Made by a program: the position numbers and the translations under genes. Below are positions 20,351 through 29,300 of a DNA stretch of 64,000 nt, piece after piece (the first letter of the stretch is position 1; the number at the start of each line of letters is the position of its first letter). The stretch comes from Vibrio aerogenes (GTDB lineage Bacteria; Pseudomonadota; Gammaproteobacteria; Enterobacterales; Vibrionaceae). The notes under the pieces are model-generated. The model ran no database searches. It was not told where the DNA came from and saw nothing but the letters and a program-made list of their open reading frames with translations. The stretch lies in the NCBI RefSeq assembly GCF_024346755.1, contig NZ_AP024862.1:930001-994000 (forward strand). Reading direction: 5' to 3'.

Positions 20351-20604
20351 AATATAGCGTCTTTGTCAGAACACAAATTATTACTCTCTGTTCGTTCAAT
20401 TGTTATGCAAGCAGACCTTAGATTGATCTCAGGACTGTCAGTGGAGCCGCTGATATGATTTAATCGCACGATAGAATCCTGTTCCCGAAGAGGATAAAGG
20501 AAAGCAGTTGTCTCAGAAGTGATGAGAGGCAAATGATCCGATGCAATAACAGATATTCCGGAGATACACATTCAGGTATGCAAAAGATATCTTGTCTATG
20601 TATT

Positions 20605-20632
20605 ATCTTAACAACTTTATCTTAACAACTTA
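20605..20632. repeat. Tandem repeat, 2 x 14 bp, upstream of yeeX
   Basis: Two adjacent 14-base units (ATCTTAACAACTT followed by T or A) lie immediately before the yeeX ribosome-binding site. The second unit ends at the GTGAGA that precedes the start. It probably arose by slipped replication. Confidence 0.75.
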
Positions 20633-20647
20633 GTGAGAAATAAACTT

Positions 20648-20965
20648 ATGAGCAGCGTATTTGAAATCGTTTCATTAGCACGTCGTAAAAACAAACTGAA
20701 ACGTGAACTGGTTGATAATGAGAAAAAGGTTCGCGATAACCGTAAACGTGTTGACTTGCTGGAAAATCTGATGGACTACATCAAGGCTGATATGAGTCAG
20801 GAAGAAATCATTTCCATCGTGAAAAATATGAAGGGTGATTATGAAGATCGCGTTGATGATCACATCATCAAGAGCGCAGAAATATCAAAAGAACGTCGTG
20901 ATATCAGCCGCCGGATTAAAGAGCTGACAGAACAGGACAAACAACAAACTCAAGGTAAAAAATAA
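20648..20965 (+). CDS. yeeX: YeeX/DUF496 family protein
   Basis: The protein has 105 residues, read from the ATG at 20648 with GAGA upstream; a GTG 15 bases earlier is in frame. It is entirely helical and charged, with the family's conserved stretches [20 protein letters not shown] and [25 protein letters not shown], matching E. coli YeeX. It is a predicted cytoplasmic coiled-coil protein of unknown function. It is followed by a strong terminator. Confidence 0.93.
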   Translation: MSSVFEIVSLARRKNKLKRELVDNEKKVRDNRKRVDLLENLMDYIKADMSQEEIISIVKNMKGDYEDRVDDHIIKSAEISKERRDISRRIKELTEQDKQQTQGKK

Positions 20966-20993
20966 CTGTCCCGGTTTACCTGTTTTCATTCAG

Positions 20994-21019
20994 TGCCCAC
21001 TCAATTGTGGGCATTTTTT
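20994..21019 (+). terminator. Rho-independent terminator of yeeX
   Basis: TGCCCAC and GTGGGCA pair around a six-base loop and are followed by six T. It starts 28 bases after the yeeX stop codon. Confidence 0.9.
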
Positions 21020-21319
21020 GATCTGATGGTCCAAGGGCGTGGTTATACCAATCTGGCAAATAAACTGATCATCTGGATGTGTCTGTTGGAGCAAATAGAC
21101 AAGGGCATGGATGTCCTTGTTTAAGCGCCTTTCTTATCAACGAAAAGGGATGGCTTGAGCGGTTTGCGGAATCAGCTATATCCAGATCAGAAAATTACTT
21201 AGAGTGATATTATTGCCGGATCGAATCGTCAATCGTTTACAACGATGATTCATCAAACCTTCACATTGTCAGACTAATTTCAAAAGACAGTTCCCTCATC
21301 GATCATCTGTTCCGGCACA
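21020..21319. other. Intergenic region before the lipase, holding a dispersed repeat
   Basis: After the yeeX terminator there are about 300 bases without a gene. They include one copy of a dispersed repeat (21099-21214). The promoter of the downstream lipase should lie in the last 100 bases, but no clear boxes were seen. Confidence 0.5.
21099..21214 (+). repeat. Dispersed repeat, copy A
   Basis: This stretch shares blocks with 59831-59942 in the same order and orientation: ACAAGGGCATGGATG, then AACGAAAA and GG, then CTTGAGCGGTTTGCG, then CAG and CAGAAAA, then a TATTATT end. Spacing between blocks is kept to within a few bases. No open frame spans it. It may be a small non-autonomous element or a conserved structured sequence. 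Confidence 0.6.
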
Positions 21320-22108
21320 GTGAAACCACTCAAACGCTACCAGTATGAACGCTATGCCGTTCTGTGTAAGCTGGCTTATCCCAGAGTTTTCAGGCATACC
21401 CGATATGGTTTTGATCCCGGAGGACAAAGAGTCATCACAAACCGTTCCGGAAAAATTATCATCAGAGTGCTCTGGAGTAAGCATGAAGAAGAAGTCATTG
21501 TGGTTTTTAAGGGATCACACTCACTCTCAGACTGGCTCCTGAATCTTGCGGTATGGCAGAAAAACTGCCAAGGCTTTGGACTGAACTACAGCATTCATGC
21601 CGGGATACATGCGCTGCTCCTGCAGGAAAGCCAGCCGGCCAGAAACGAAGACAAGCTGGGGGTCAACGTGATGACACGTCTGGAAAATATTCTCTTCCCC
21701 CTGATTCGTGAAGGAAAACGGGTCTCCTTTACCGGCCATTCATCCGGCGGAGCACTGGCCTGTGTCTTTGCTGACTATGTTGAACATCAGTTTCCCAAAT
21801 CGGTCAAACGAGTAGTTACCTTTGGTCAGCCAGCTGTCGGTAACTGGCGCTTTCATAAAAATTACCGCCTCAAACACAAAACCTACAGAATCTGCTGTGA
21901 TTTAGATATCGTTACTTTTCTGCCGCCATTTCCTTTCGTTTACTGGCATGTTGGCAAGGTGCTCTGGCTGTATAACGGAAAAATTTATGAAAATACGCCC
22001 ACAATTTTTCGGTTGGGCCGTTCATTCATCAGCTGGCTCATCAGACCATTTTCATATCATCTGATGAGCAAATACATCAGAAACAAAGATTTTTTTGATG
22101 ACAGATAA
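21320..22108 (+). CDS. Class 3 lipase-family protein
   Basis: The 262-residue alpha/beta hydrolase has the serine box GHSSGG near residue 140, preceded by the beta strand VSFTGH. FKGSHSLSDWLLN is the family's oxyanion region, and CCDLDIVTFLPP plus WHVG supply the likely Asp and His. There is no signal peptide. The only start in the open frame without going far inside is the GTG at 21320, with a poor ribosome-binding site. It is convergent with the tRNA genes. Substrate unknown; a cytoplasmic or non-classically exported esterase is likely. Confidence 0.82.
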   Translation: MKPLKRYQYERYAVLCKLAYPRVFRHTRYGFDPGGQRVITNRSGKIIIRVLWSKHEEEVIVVFKGSHSLSDWLLNLAVWQKNCQGFGLNYSIHAGIHALLLQESQPARNEDKLGVNVMTRLENILFPLIREGKRVSFTGHSSGGALACVFADYVEHQFPKSVKRVVTFGQPAVGNWRFHKNYRLKHKTYRICCDLDIVTFLPPFPFVYWHVGKVLWLYNGKIYENTPTIFRLGRSFISWLIRPFSYHLMSKYIRNKDFFDDR

Positions 22109-22145
22109 ATGCATCATAAAATGAATGTTGTGATACGGGGGGAAA

Positions 22146-22219
22146 TGGAGGCGCGTCCCGGAGTCGAACCGAGGTCCACGGATTTGCAATCCGCTGCATA
22201 GCCACTCTGCCAACACGCC
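22146..22219 (-). tRNA. tRNA-Cys (GCA)
   Basis: The minus strand folds as a 74-nt tRNA with encoded CCA. The acceptor stem is GGCGUGU/ACGCGCC (one G-U pair), the anticodon loop reads ATTGCAAAT giving GCA, and the T arm has GGTTCGACTCC. It follows tRNA-Leu by 35 bases on the same transcript. Confidence 0.97.
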
Positions 22220-22254
22220 AGATCTTTATTACAGAAACACTGATAAAAAAAGGA

Positions 22255-22341
22255 TGGTGCCCCGGGCCGGACTTGAACCGGCACAGCGCGAACGCCGAGG
22301 GATTTTAAATCCCTTGTGTCTACCAATTCCACCACCAGGGC
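22255..22341 (-). tRNA. tRNA-Leu (TAA)
   Basis: An 87-nt class II tRNA with a long variable arm and encoded CCA. The anticodon loop GATTTAAAATC gives TAA. The acceptor pairs GCCCTGG with CCGGGGC. It is the first gene of a Leu-Cys pair on the minus strand. Confidence 0.97.
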
Positions 22342-22424
22342 AACGCATAATGCGATGGTAGCACCATCATTGTCTTCATTAAGACGAGGTGATTTGCTCT
22401 CTCATTGCTCAGAGAACGATGCGT

Positions 22425-22452
22425 ACTCTACCCAAATGAAAAATTGAGTCAA
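22425..22452 (-). promoter_or_regulatory. Promoter of the tRNA-Leu/tRNA-Cys unit
   Basis: On the minus strand TTGACT (22447-22452) and TAGAGT (22425-22430) are spaced by 16 bases, about 85 bases before the first tRNA. An AT-rich stretch lies upstream, as is usual for stable RNA promoters. Confidence 0.6.
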
Positions 22453-22572
22453 CTATAATTTTCACTTTTTTTATCAGATGATTAAAAAGCATGCGCTGCT
22501 GATGAGAAAAAACACACTTTGAATATTCTGTATACTTTCCCGGACTGCTGCCGGCATCATACGCCTTCAGAT

Positions 22573-23619
22573 TTATTGTAAATTCTTCCGGTGAGATTCA
22601 ACAAAATCTCCAAGAATCTGGAGTGCAGCACTCCGGATATAATAGGATTGATTCGTATCGTTTGATATCTCCAGTAATTTACTTTGTACATCCGCAGATA
22701 ATTGCCCATTTTCCATATTATAGAGTGTCTGAATAGCTGCCAGCCGAATATCTTCATTTTTATCATCAAGATAACGATCTGCCAGCTGATTGAGCGCCTC
22801 CGGATCATTGGCCTCCAGAGCGGCAAGGCTGGTTAAAGCTGCAGGCCTGAATGATTCTCCGCCATTAATCATGTAATCATCGAGCAGATGGGCTACCTGT
22901 TCCTTGTCATGATCATCAACGGATATATTTCCCACACTTTGAATGACTGACTGAACAATTTGCTGCGTTTCCGGCGGATAGTTTCCCCAAATCACCGATT
23001 CCAGCATCTGTGAAGCCCTGCCATTTCTGATGATACGACTCGCCAGATCGCCACCAAGCGCCTGCATCGGATGATCAGGATTCTGCAGCAATTCCATGGC
23101 GAAATTCATAGTCAGACTATCGTTCCGTAAAGATAACATTTCGACCAAAACGGACTTTGTATCATATGAAGTACCGGAAGCTAAAATGGCTTCCATTACT
23201 AAACCAGCGGCTTCCTCATTCGCCTGAATACTGTTTTGAATCGCTTCCAGTTCATTTTGTGAAAACTGTCCTTTTTCCAGCTGTCCGATGAATCCCTGTA
23301 ATACCTGACGAAACGAAGAGCCCTTATAAACAGGGTTCACCTCAGGCGAGACAGCTGGTAACGCCTGTCCCCTGTCTTTTCTCCGGACTTCATTGTTCAT
23401 GAGCGCCATTAAGACTTGTTCATCAGGATCAGTTTTTTTCTGATATGACTCTTTTGTCTGTTCTGGCCCAACTCCCGGATACATTCCTGATAGCTTTTCA
23501 GTCAAGCCAGGAGATATAATAATAAATATTAATAATCCATTAACTAAAAAGCTGACAATAAAGAGTACATGATACTTTATTCTAAACACGATCATCCTCA
23601 TAGGAATATTTGTTTTCAT
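22573..23619 (-). CDS. Membrane-anchored HEAT-repeat-like protein
   Basis: The 348-residue protein has one N-terminal transmembrane helix (about residues 14-36, preceded by basic residues), a polar linker, then helical pairs that repeat roughly every 35-40 residues. The last ones are HEAT-like: RPAALTSLAALEANDPEALNQ, DIRLAAIQTLYNME, YYIRSAALQILGDF. Such modules bind other proteins. It lies 134 bases downstream of the NLP gene on the same strand, but a hairpin separates them. Function unknown. Confidence 0.7.
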   Translation of the reverse strand: MKTNIPMRMIVFRIKYHVLFIVSFLVNGLLIFIIISPGLTEKLSGMYPGVGPEQTKESYQKKTDPDEQVLMALMNNEVRRKDRGQALPAVSPEVNPVYKGSSFRQVLQGFIGQLEKGQFSQNELEAIQNSIQANEEAAGLVMEAILASGTSYDTKSVLVEMLSLRNDSLTMNFAMELLQNPDHPMQALGGDLASRIIRNGRASQMLESVIWGNYPPETQQIVQSVIQSVGNISVDDHDKEQVAHLLDDYMINGGESFRPAALTSLAALEANDPEALNQLADRYLDDKNEDIRLAAIQTLYNMENGQLSADVQSKLLEISNDTNQSYYIRSAALQILGDFVESHRKNLQ

Positions 23620-23700
23620 TGTAATAATAAAAAACCATGAAAATTATATTTAAATAACATAATCCATAAACTGATATATCAACAATTATAAGACCATAAA

Positions 23701-23729
23701 ATGATGAAGAGTATTGAACTCTTCATCAT
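23701..23729 (-). terminator. Hairpin terminator after the NLP gene
   Basis: A perfect 12-bp stem (ATGATGAAGAGT and its complement) with a five-base loop lies 24 bases after the stop of the NLP gene. On the minus strand it is followed by only a short T-run (TTTTA). Confidence 0.65.
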
Positions 23730-23752
23730 ATCCTGTCTGTTATGAGGACTGT

Positions 23753-24562
23753 TTATTGAGAATCCCACATATCCTGTGATGACCAGGTTGGATAACCTGA
23801 CGGTTTAAAGCGGTTGACGGCACTTAACATATGGTCATGTGTGACCGGCACATTTGCACGCACATAATCAAACCGGCTCAGGTTTTCAGTCAGAATTTTA
23901 TTACCGACATTTCCCTTCATGGTGTAAAAACTGGCAAGTGGCGGACGAACCCATTTTCCTGTTGGGTTTTCAGCCTTGTTTTCTCCCCAGTCTGCCATCC
24001 GGAACGCATGTGTTAAACCACCATCTTTGTGGTAAACAGCCTTTGGATGATTTCCGTCTTTAGGCACATCTTTCCATGCCTTGGTAGAAAGCTTGCCATG
24101 AGCACTTGTACTGAAATGAGTTGGTTGCCCATTGCGGGTCCATACTACGGTATATTCCCAGTCATGGCGGTGGCCAAAGGCATCAACGCCAGCGACAGCC
24201 TGATCTTTTTGAAAGTAAAGCGCATAAACATGTGCACAATAAGTTGCGTTGGTCCTTTTACAAACATACCGGTGATAGGTGTTTGATAAGTTCATGAAAT
24301 CGCCGTGACGACAGCCGCCAGTGATCGAACCGGAATTTTTCAGGCCATTATTTTGTTGACCATTGACTGATATACCGGCATCCGGCAGACACCCATCCGT
24401 ATCAAAGTCAAAATGGGGAGCAAACCAAATCGCATAACTATGTATTGGTTTGGTCTCTGGTAACCCTTTGTAAAACTCAGCATGCGCATTGACTGCAATA
24501 AGTGTGGAAAATACACTCAGTACAAATCCTTTAGATAATATTTTTCTGACTTCAACTGACAT
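23753..24562 (-). CDS. Secreted necrosis- and ethylene-inducing-like protein (NLP/NPP1 family)
   Basis: The 269-residue protein has a signal peptide (cleavage after VNAHA near residue 28). The NLP signature GHRHDWE is intact at residues 130-136, and an acidic DTDGCLPDAG region lies upstream. Four Cys suggest two disulfides. NLPs of plant pathogens bind sphingolipids of plant membranes and cause leakage. Homologues in marine and plant-associated vibrios are known but little studied, so toxicity here is inferred. AAGGAG lies ahead of the ATG. The pectate lyase 7 kb away fits a plant-linked lifestyle. Confidence 0.92.
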   Translation of the reverse strand: MSVEVRKILSKGFVLSVFSTLIAVNAHAEFYKGLPETKPIHSYAIWFAPHFDFDTDGCLPDAGISVNGQQNNGLKNSGSITGGCRHGDFMNLSNTYHRYVCKRTNATYCAHVYALYFQKDQAVAGVDAFGHRHDWEYTVVWTRNGQPTHFSTSAHGKLSTKAWKDVPKDGNHPKAVYHKDGGLTHAFRMADWGENKAENPTGKWVRPPLASFYTMKGNVGNKILTENLSRFDYVRANVPVTHDHMLSAVNRFKPSGYPTWSSQDMWDSQ

Positions 24563-25055
24563 TGAATGCTCCTTTTTCTTCGGTTTGGTTATTACTTTTA
24601 TTTCAATAATGAATTGATTTCTCTAACACAAAATTTATATAAAAATCATGCAACATTAATTAAGTTAAATTAACGATTCATGACAATATTTAAAAATTTT
24701 TATTATTGATTTATGACCAAAATATACACACATGAGTTTTCATCCAGAAAAGATCTTTTCATATAATGTCGAATGCTTTACATAAAAATAATTAAAAAAA
24801 ATAAAAATGTGATCATCAACCAAAGAATTAATATTACAAGGGATACCTAAATAGCTCCTGAATATGCGCTACTTTTGGTCGTGAAGCAGATATCGATAAA
24901 CAGACCTTCCGCGCCAGGAATAAGTTCACTCAAGAAGACAAAGTGCTGATCAGAGATAGTTATTTTATGCTGGAATCATAAAGAAACCTCATTAATTTAT
25001 TAATGAGGTTTGAAATAGAATCACAATGTCACGTTGAACAACGTGACAGGAAGAT
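24563..25055. other. Gene-free region between NLP gene and viaA
   Basis: The left half is very AT-rich and should contain the NLP promoter. The right part has a short open stretch (24862-24981, plus strand, ending TAA) that reads protein-like (READIDKQTFRARNKF ...) but has no start codon and may be the tail of a lost gene. A terminator for viaA lies at 24984-25011. Confidence 0.45.
24984..25011 (-). terminator. Terminator of ravA-viaA
   Basis: AAACCTCATTAAT and its complement form a 12-13-bp stem with a very short loop, 45 bases after the viaA stop. On the minus strand the T-rich stretch CTTTATG follows. Confidence 0.7.
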
Positions 25056-26501
25056 TTAACGGTGTTTCACCAACCGGCCCATAAGACCAGGATGATAAGA
25101 CCAACAATGATCGAACATCCCCATCACCTGAGGGTTACCATATTTCGACAGAGAGATTGAATGAAACCGGTTGCTTTTTTCTTTCAGGGTATTCACTTTT
25201 TCAATCACATCCTGAGATTGCTTCGGTGCCATAAAATCAGAAATGACGACTAAATCAGCATTTTTGTAAATACCATCCTGCATTTTTTTCACAGCTTCGT
25301 TAATCGCAAGATTCAAATCAGTACCACCTTTAAAGGTATAACTGAGAAAATCACAAACCTCACGCAACCCATCCTGCTTACTGAGTTCATAGGTAATGAC
25401 CTGAGTTGAAAAAATGATGACATAACATTCCCGGTTTTCAGCCAAAGCAATTTGCATCAATGCATAGGCGACTGCCTTTGCACACTGCTCAGGAAAACCA
25501 TTCATCGAACCCGATGCATCAATACAAACCACAAAAGGACCTTTCTCAATATCCGCCTGACCAGCGGATGCTTGCGATGTCATCACTTTCGACAGTGTTC
25601 TTGATTTGCCCTGCATATGATAATTCAGTAACCGCTTATCAATCAGGTGCTTATAAAAAATAACTTCAAGTTCAGGGTGCGCCAGAAATAAAGTCTCATT
25701 CGGCAGCAATTTATTCAGATCATCTCCCTGACGAATACCAACGATATCATCAGTGGCTTCATCTGACTTTTCTTCAACCAACGATAACGTCTCTTCCGGC
25801 ATCCGACATAAATCATCATCATCGACCAGACTGGCCATCCGTCCCAGGCTTTTTGCAATATCCTGAATATCCTTGTGTTTTTTCAGGAACTCAGCATGTT
25901 TTTTCATCACCGAAATATCACCACGGCTTAATTTTGCAGATGCCATGTTCCACAAACGACGAGCACTCTGCTCGTCATCCGTGTCTGTCACTGTATCCAT
26001 GTGACGCAGGGTTTCAATACGCTGATATAAATCTTTCAGCGCTTTCTCTTTATTGGCTTCAAGTTCTGTCAGCTGAGCCTGCTCTAAAGCATCTGATAAA
26101 CTGCGATACCACTGATCACAAAAATACCGGGGAAACATCGGATTACTGAAATTTATCTTCTTCTCAGTCAACTGGCGCGCCTGAGTATAAAATGAAGAGT
26201 GCCATTCAAGTTGGTGAACCACATCTTGTATACGCTGAAAAAATGTGACTTCATCCCAGTGGATCACTTGCTGATATAAAGCCAGCTCTTGCTGGAAACG
26301 CTCAGCCTCGCAGACACGTGTCATTCTGGCTTTCACCTGATTCTGCCACTTCATCAAATGATTTTTTACCGAGGAGTGAACGCCCTGATTTTCCACAACC
26401 AGCATCAGCTGAGTATTCATCATCAATTCATTCACCGCAGAATCAACAACTCCGGAATCGGCAATCATCATCGCCAGGTTTATACTATCGGCCCCTAACA
26501 T
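25056..26501 (-). CDS. viaA: VWA-domain protein ViaA
   Basis: ViaA is the partner of the RavA ATPase. The 481-residue protein is helical in the first 300 residues and ends in a von Willebrand A domain whose MIDAS motif CIDASGSMNG (DxSxS) is complete, with the downstream Thr in FKGGTDLN and Asp in VVISDFMAP. In E. coli RavA-ViaA acts at the inner membrane, affects respiratory complexes and raises sensitivity to aminoglycosides under low oxygen. It starts 12 bases after ravA with AGGAG upstream, so the two genes form an operon. Confidence 0.94.
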   Translation of the reverse strand: MLGADSINLAMMIADSGVVDSAVNELMMNTQLMLVVENQGVHSSVKNHLMKWQNQVKARMTRVCEAERFQQELALYQQVIHWDEVTFFQRIQDVVHQLEWHSSFYTQARQLTEKKINFSNPMFPRYFCDQWYRSLSDALEQAQLTELEANKEKALKDLYQRIETLRHMDTVTDTDDEQSARRLWNMASAKLSRGDISVMKKHAEFLKKHKDIQDIAKSLGRMASLVDDDDLCRMPEETLSLVEEKSDEATDDIVGIRQGDDLNKLLPNETLFLAHPELEVIFYKHLIDKRLLNYHMQGKSRTLSKVMTSQASAGQADIEKGPFVVCIDASGSMNGFPEQCAKAVAYALMQIALAENRECYVIIFSTQVITYELSKQDGLREVCDFLSYTFKGGTDLNLAINEAVKKMQDGIYKNADLVVISDFMAPKQSQDVIEKVNTLKEKSNRFHSISLSKYGNPQVMGMFDHCWSYHPGLMGRLVKHR

Positions 26502-26513
26502 CGGCTGCTCCTG

Positions 26514-28175
26514 CTACATAAAATACTGACTGAGATGACTTAAACGCTGTTCGTATCCGGCACACTTCTCCATCGTTGTATCAAGCTGCTGCTGTAGCTG
26601 CTGCAATGTATTTTCCATCGCGACGGGCATATCCGGATCAATAAAATTATGTGGCAGTGCATCATGAAACTGCCGGTGAAGCTGGCGCAGGTGTAAAACT
26701 GCCTGATCAAGTTCAGTTTTAGTCTGAGCAACTAAATCACACCATCGCTCGAGGAAAGACAAATCCTGTTTATGCTCTGTCACCAGGCAAAGGAAAACGG
26801 AACGATTTGCAATATCTTTGATCACCAGGCGACTTTCTGAATCTACATCTAAGTTCAATGCGCACAGCTTCGCGTTTTCATTGGTATAACCGAAAACTTC
26901 GCCACCCCCATCACGAATCAGCTTTTCCAGTTCATGAACCGCAACATAAATCCAGCGACAGTTTTTATCCATGTTTTCCATTTCTGAAACAGTCACGTTG
27001 TCTTGCAGCAAAACCAGCTTCACAAACCCAAACTGATTTCCGACCTGAAACGTTTTCGCGCCACTCAAATCATAATGTGACACTTTTTTCTTGATCAGCC
27101 CTGCCGAAGTCTCCTGAGAAAGTGTCATGGCAAAACGCTCTTCCAGAGAACCCTGAATATCTCTGAGCGTGTCCTGTGCGATCTCAATCTGGTTTTCAAC
27201 CTGTTGCTGGTCAAATGCATAACGCAATGCAAACTCGCGGATAACATCGTTAACGACAGCATAAGACTCAGGACTGTTCCACAAACAGTCTTGTAATAAG
27301 AGAAGATCTAAAGGGTTAATGGCATCACGACCATTAAAGAAAGCACTTGCTTTCAACAGTTTGACCGCTTTTTTCCAGCGACGGTCAGAGACATACATCG
27401 CTTCCGGGTCAGAAGGGAAACGTTTCCGGGCAGCCTGCTCCAGTAGCATTTTCAGCTGATATAATTTCTCAAAAACGTCATTATCGAGCTCTAATTTATC
27501 AAGCTGTATCTGCCAGGCATGGTATTCTTCATCAGTGATCGCCAGACCGTCCGGAATATGAGCTTCCTGCGGTGTTCCAACCGTCAGCATCGATTTAAAA
27601 TTGCGTTTATCCTGAATTCTGTTGACATATACCCGCACGAGAATCCGATCATAAAGCGCTTCAAGTCCGCTATCTGCATCAGGCAGCTCGTTGGATGCTG
27701 AAACCAGCAGCCTCATAGGAACTTTCTCAATATCACTGCCATTTTTGAATGTTTTTTCATTCACGACTGTCAGCAGCGTATTCAGGATGGCCGGACCGGC
27801 TTTCCAGATTTCATCCAGAAAAACAACCTGAGCCGTCGGCAGGTAGCCCTGAGTCAGACGAAGGTAACGCCCGTTATCTTTCAGTTCCTGAATACTCAGC
27901 GGTCCAAAAACTTCTTCCGGAGTCGAAAAACGAGTCATTAAGTATTCAAAATATGAGCTGTGATCAAATGCCTGAATCAGCCGTTTCGCAATCAAACTCT
28001 TGGCAATTCCCGGCGGGCCCAACAGGAACACACTTTCACCGGCCAATGCTGCCAGCAGGCAGATTTTGATCGTATGCTCACGTTCATAAACACCTTCTGC
28101 CAGCGCACTTGCCAGATGATTGATACGTTCAGAGAGTAATGCTTGCTGCGAAAAATTCGAAGACATACCTTTCAC
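26514..28175 (-). CDS. ravA: MoxR-type AAA+ ATPase RavA
   Basis: The 553-residue (or 550-residue) protein has Walker A GPPGIAKS near residue 53, Walker [14 protein letters not shown] near 120, sensor [18 protein letters not shown], and the C-terminal LARA-type region with a final coiled coil (about 480-550). It is longer than the 498-residue E. coli protein, mostly through that C-terminal coil. The open frame starts at a GTG (28175), with an ATG three codons later (28166) that is also plausible. It is transcribed with viaA. Confidence 0.94.
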   Translation of the reverse strand: MKGMSSNFSQQALLSERINHLASALAEGVYEREHTIKICLLAALAGESVFLLGPPGIAKSLIAKRLIQAFDHSSYFEYLMTRFSTPEEVFGPLSIQELKDNGRYLRLTQGYLPTAQVVFLDEIWKAGPAILNTLLTVVNEKTFKNGSDIEKVPMRLLVSASNELPDADSGLEALYDRILVRVYVNRIQDKRNFKSMLTVGTPQEAHIPDGLAITDEEYHAWQIQLDKLELDNDVFEKLYQLKMLLEQAARKRFPSDPEAMYVSDRRWKKAVKLLKASAFFNGRDAINPLDLLLLQDCLWNSPESYAVVNDVIREFALRYAFDQQQVENQIEIAQDTLRDIQGSLEERFAMTLSQETSAGLIKKKVSHYDLSGAKTFQVGNQFGFVKLVLLQDNVTVSEMENMDKNCRWIYVAVHELEKLIRDGGGEVFGYTNENAKLCALNLDVDSESRLVIKDIANRSVFLCLVTEHKQDLSFLERWCDLVAQTKTELDQAVLHLRQLHRQFHDALPHNFIDPDMPVAMENTLQQLQQQLDTTMEKCAGYEQRLSHLSQYFM

Positions 28176-28327
28176 CCGTTTAACTTCTCACCAGAAATGA
28201 AAATGTGGTCATAAATGAAAATTCCTTTCATTTATGTAATTTATATATTGCTCAATATTTATTGTTATGTCGTTATAATTTCGCCATACCTCAATCTATT
28301 CTTATAACAGATCTATAAATTGGGTGT

Positions 28328-28582
28328 TTAGTTGAAATCTATGTTCCCGAAAATGAGACTTTGATCACCAATTGAATATGGATTTATATACAGGTACTTA
28401 TCGCCCGGTTTCCCCGGTGCAGAATAGCCGGAGCTGTAATCAGCACCTTGCTTCAGATGCAGAGAATTCTTTATGAAAGCAGCATCTTTATCCCGCTGAA
28501 ATATTGTCTTCATTCCCGGCTTGCCTGATACGGTGATATTTCTTAAGATCAAAAAATTAACAATAACAAATGTAAAAAACAT
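28328..28582 (-). CDS. Short ORF, possibly a gene remnant
   Basis: A frame of 84 codons. The part from the ATG at 28513 looks protein-like (RDKDAAFIKNSLHLKQGADY, then GYSAPGKPGDKYLYINPYS and ending FGNIDFN), with the feel of the C-terminal end of a secreted beta-rich protein. The upstream part lies against the start of the Nudix gene, with start codons only two bases apart, so the full frame is unlikely. I do not recognise the family. Confidence 0.35.
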   Translation of the reverse strand: MFFTFVIVNFLILRNITVSGKPGMKTIFQRDKDAAFIKNSLHLKQGADYSSGYSAPGKPGDKYLYINPYSIGDQSLIFGNIDFN

Positions 28583-28584
28583 AC

Positions 28585-29106
28585 ATGAGCAGAATCATCC
28601 ATTCCTGGAAAAAAATTTCACTTGTAGAGCAAGACGTGACACTTCCTACAGGTGCGACACTCAAGCACACGACCATTACCCACCCGGGGGCAACTGTCAT
28701 CCTGCCGGTGAACCGGGAAAACCAGATTATCATTCTGCGCCAGTACCGGCCTTCTATTGCCGCATGGCTCTATGAATTACCTGCCGGCACGATGGAAACA
28801 GGTGAATCACCACTTGAATGTGCACAAAGAGAATTAGGTGAAGAAGCCGGACTGACAGCAAAAACGTGGACAGCGTTAGGCCAGATAACGCCACTGGCTG
28901 GTTTTTGTAATGAAGTCCAACATTTATTTTTGGCGAAAGATTTAATAGAAACAGATGCTTTTCAACAGGATGAAGATGAAGTGATTGAAGTCGAAACCTT
29001 TTCTTTAGCGGCACTGGAACAGAAAATCATCAGCAATGAAATCACTGATGCAAAAACGATTGCCTGCCTGAGCAGAGCAAAACTGTGCGGCTATTTATCT
29101 GAATGA
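28585..29106 (+). CDS. Nudix hydrolase (ADP-ribose pyrophosphatase-like)
   Basis: The 173-residue protein has a complete Nudix box GTMETGESPLECAQRELGEEAGL at about residues 68-90 (G-x5-E-x7-REL-x-EEAG; Arg-Glu and Glu-Glu bind metal). The N-terminal strand pair (DVTLPTGATLKHTTITHPGA) and downstream ITPLAGFCNEVQHLFLA are typical of the NudE/ADP-ribose branch. It probably hydrolyses ADP-sugars. No clear Shine-Dalgarno is seen. Its stop codon region is duplicated in tandem downstream. Confidence 0.88.
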   Translation: MSRIIHSWKKISLVEQDVTLPTGATLKHTTITHPGATVILPVNRENQIIILRQYRPSIAAWLYELPAGTMETGESPLECAQRELGEEAGLTAKTWTALGQITPLAGFCNEVQHLFLAKDLIETDAFQQDEDEVIEVETFSLAALEQKIISNEITDAKTIACLSRAKLCGYLSE

Positions 29107-29153
29107 ATGGAATTAACTGAATGAACGGAATTAACTGAATGAACGGAATAAGT
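29101..29153. repeat. Tandem repeat, about 2.9 x 18 bp, at the 3' end of the Nudix gene
   Basis: The unit GAATGAACGGAATTAACT (first copy with one T for C) is repeated starting at the last codon of the Nudix gene; the third copy is partial. Since 18 is a multiple of three, each unit repeats the in-frame stop TGA. Confidence 0.85.
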
Positions 29154-29300
29154 CGGCCGATTGTCCAGCATCACTGGCGATAATCAGACATCTTCTGTAA
29201 AATTATACCAACTGATTTGTATCTTGCCGGCCAGGTTAAACACTTTCCGGTACAGACAAATGCCGATGACCTACTACAAACAAAACAGCCGCACTCAAAC

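Noticed and set aside
22114..22335. Open frame across the two tRNA genes
   Set aside because: Its protein (VELVDTRDLKSL) is the usual artefact of translating tRNA-Leu and tRNA-Cys.
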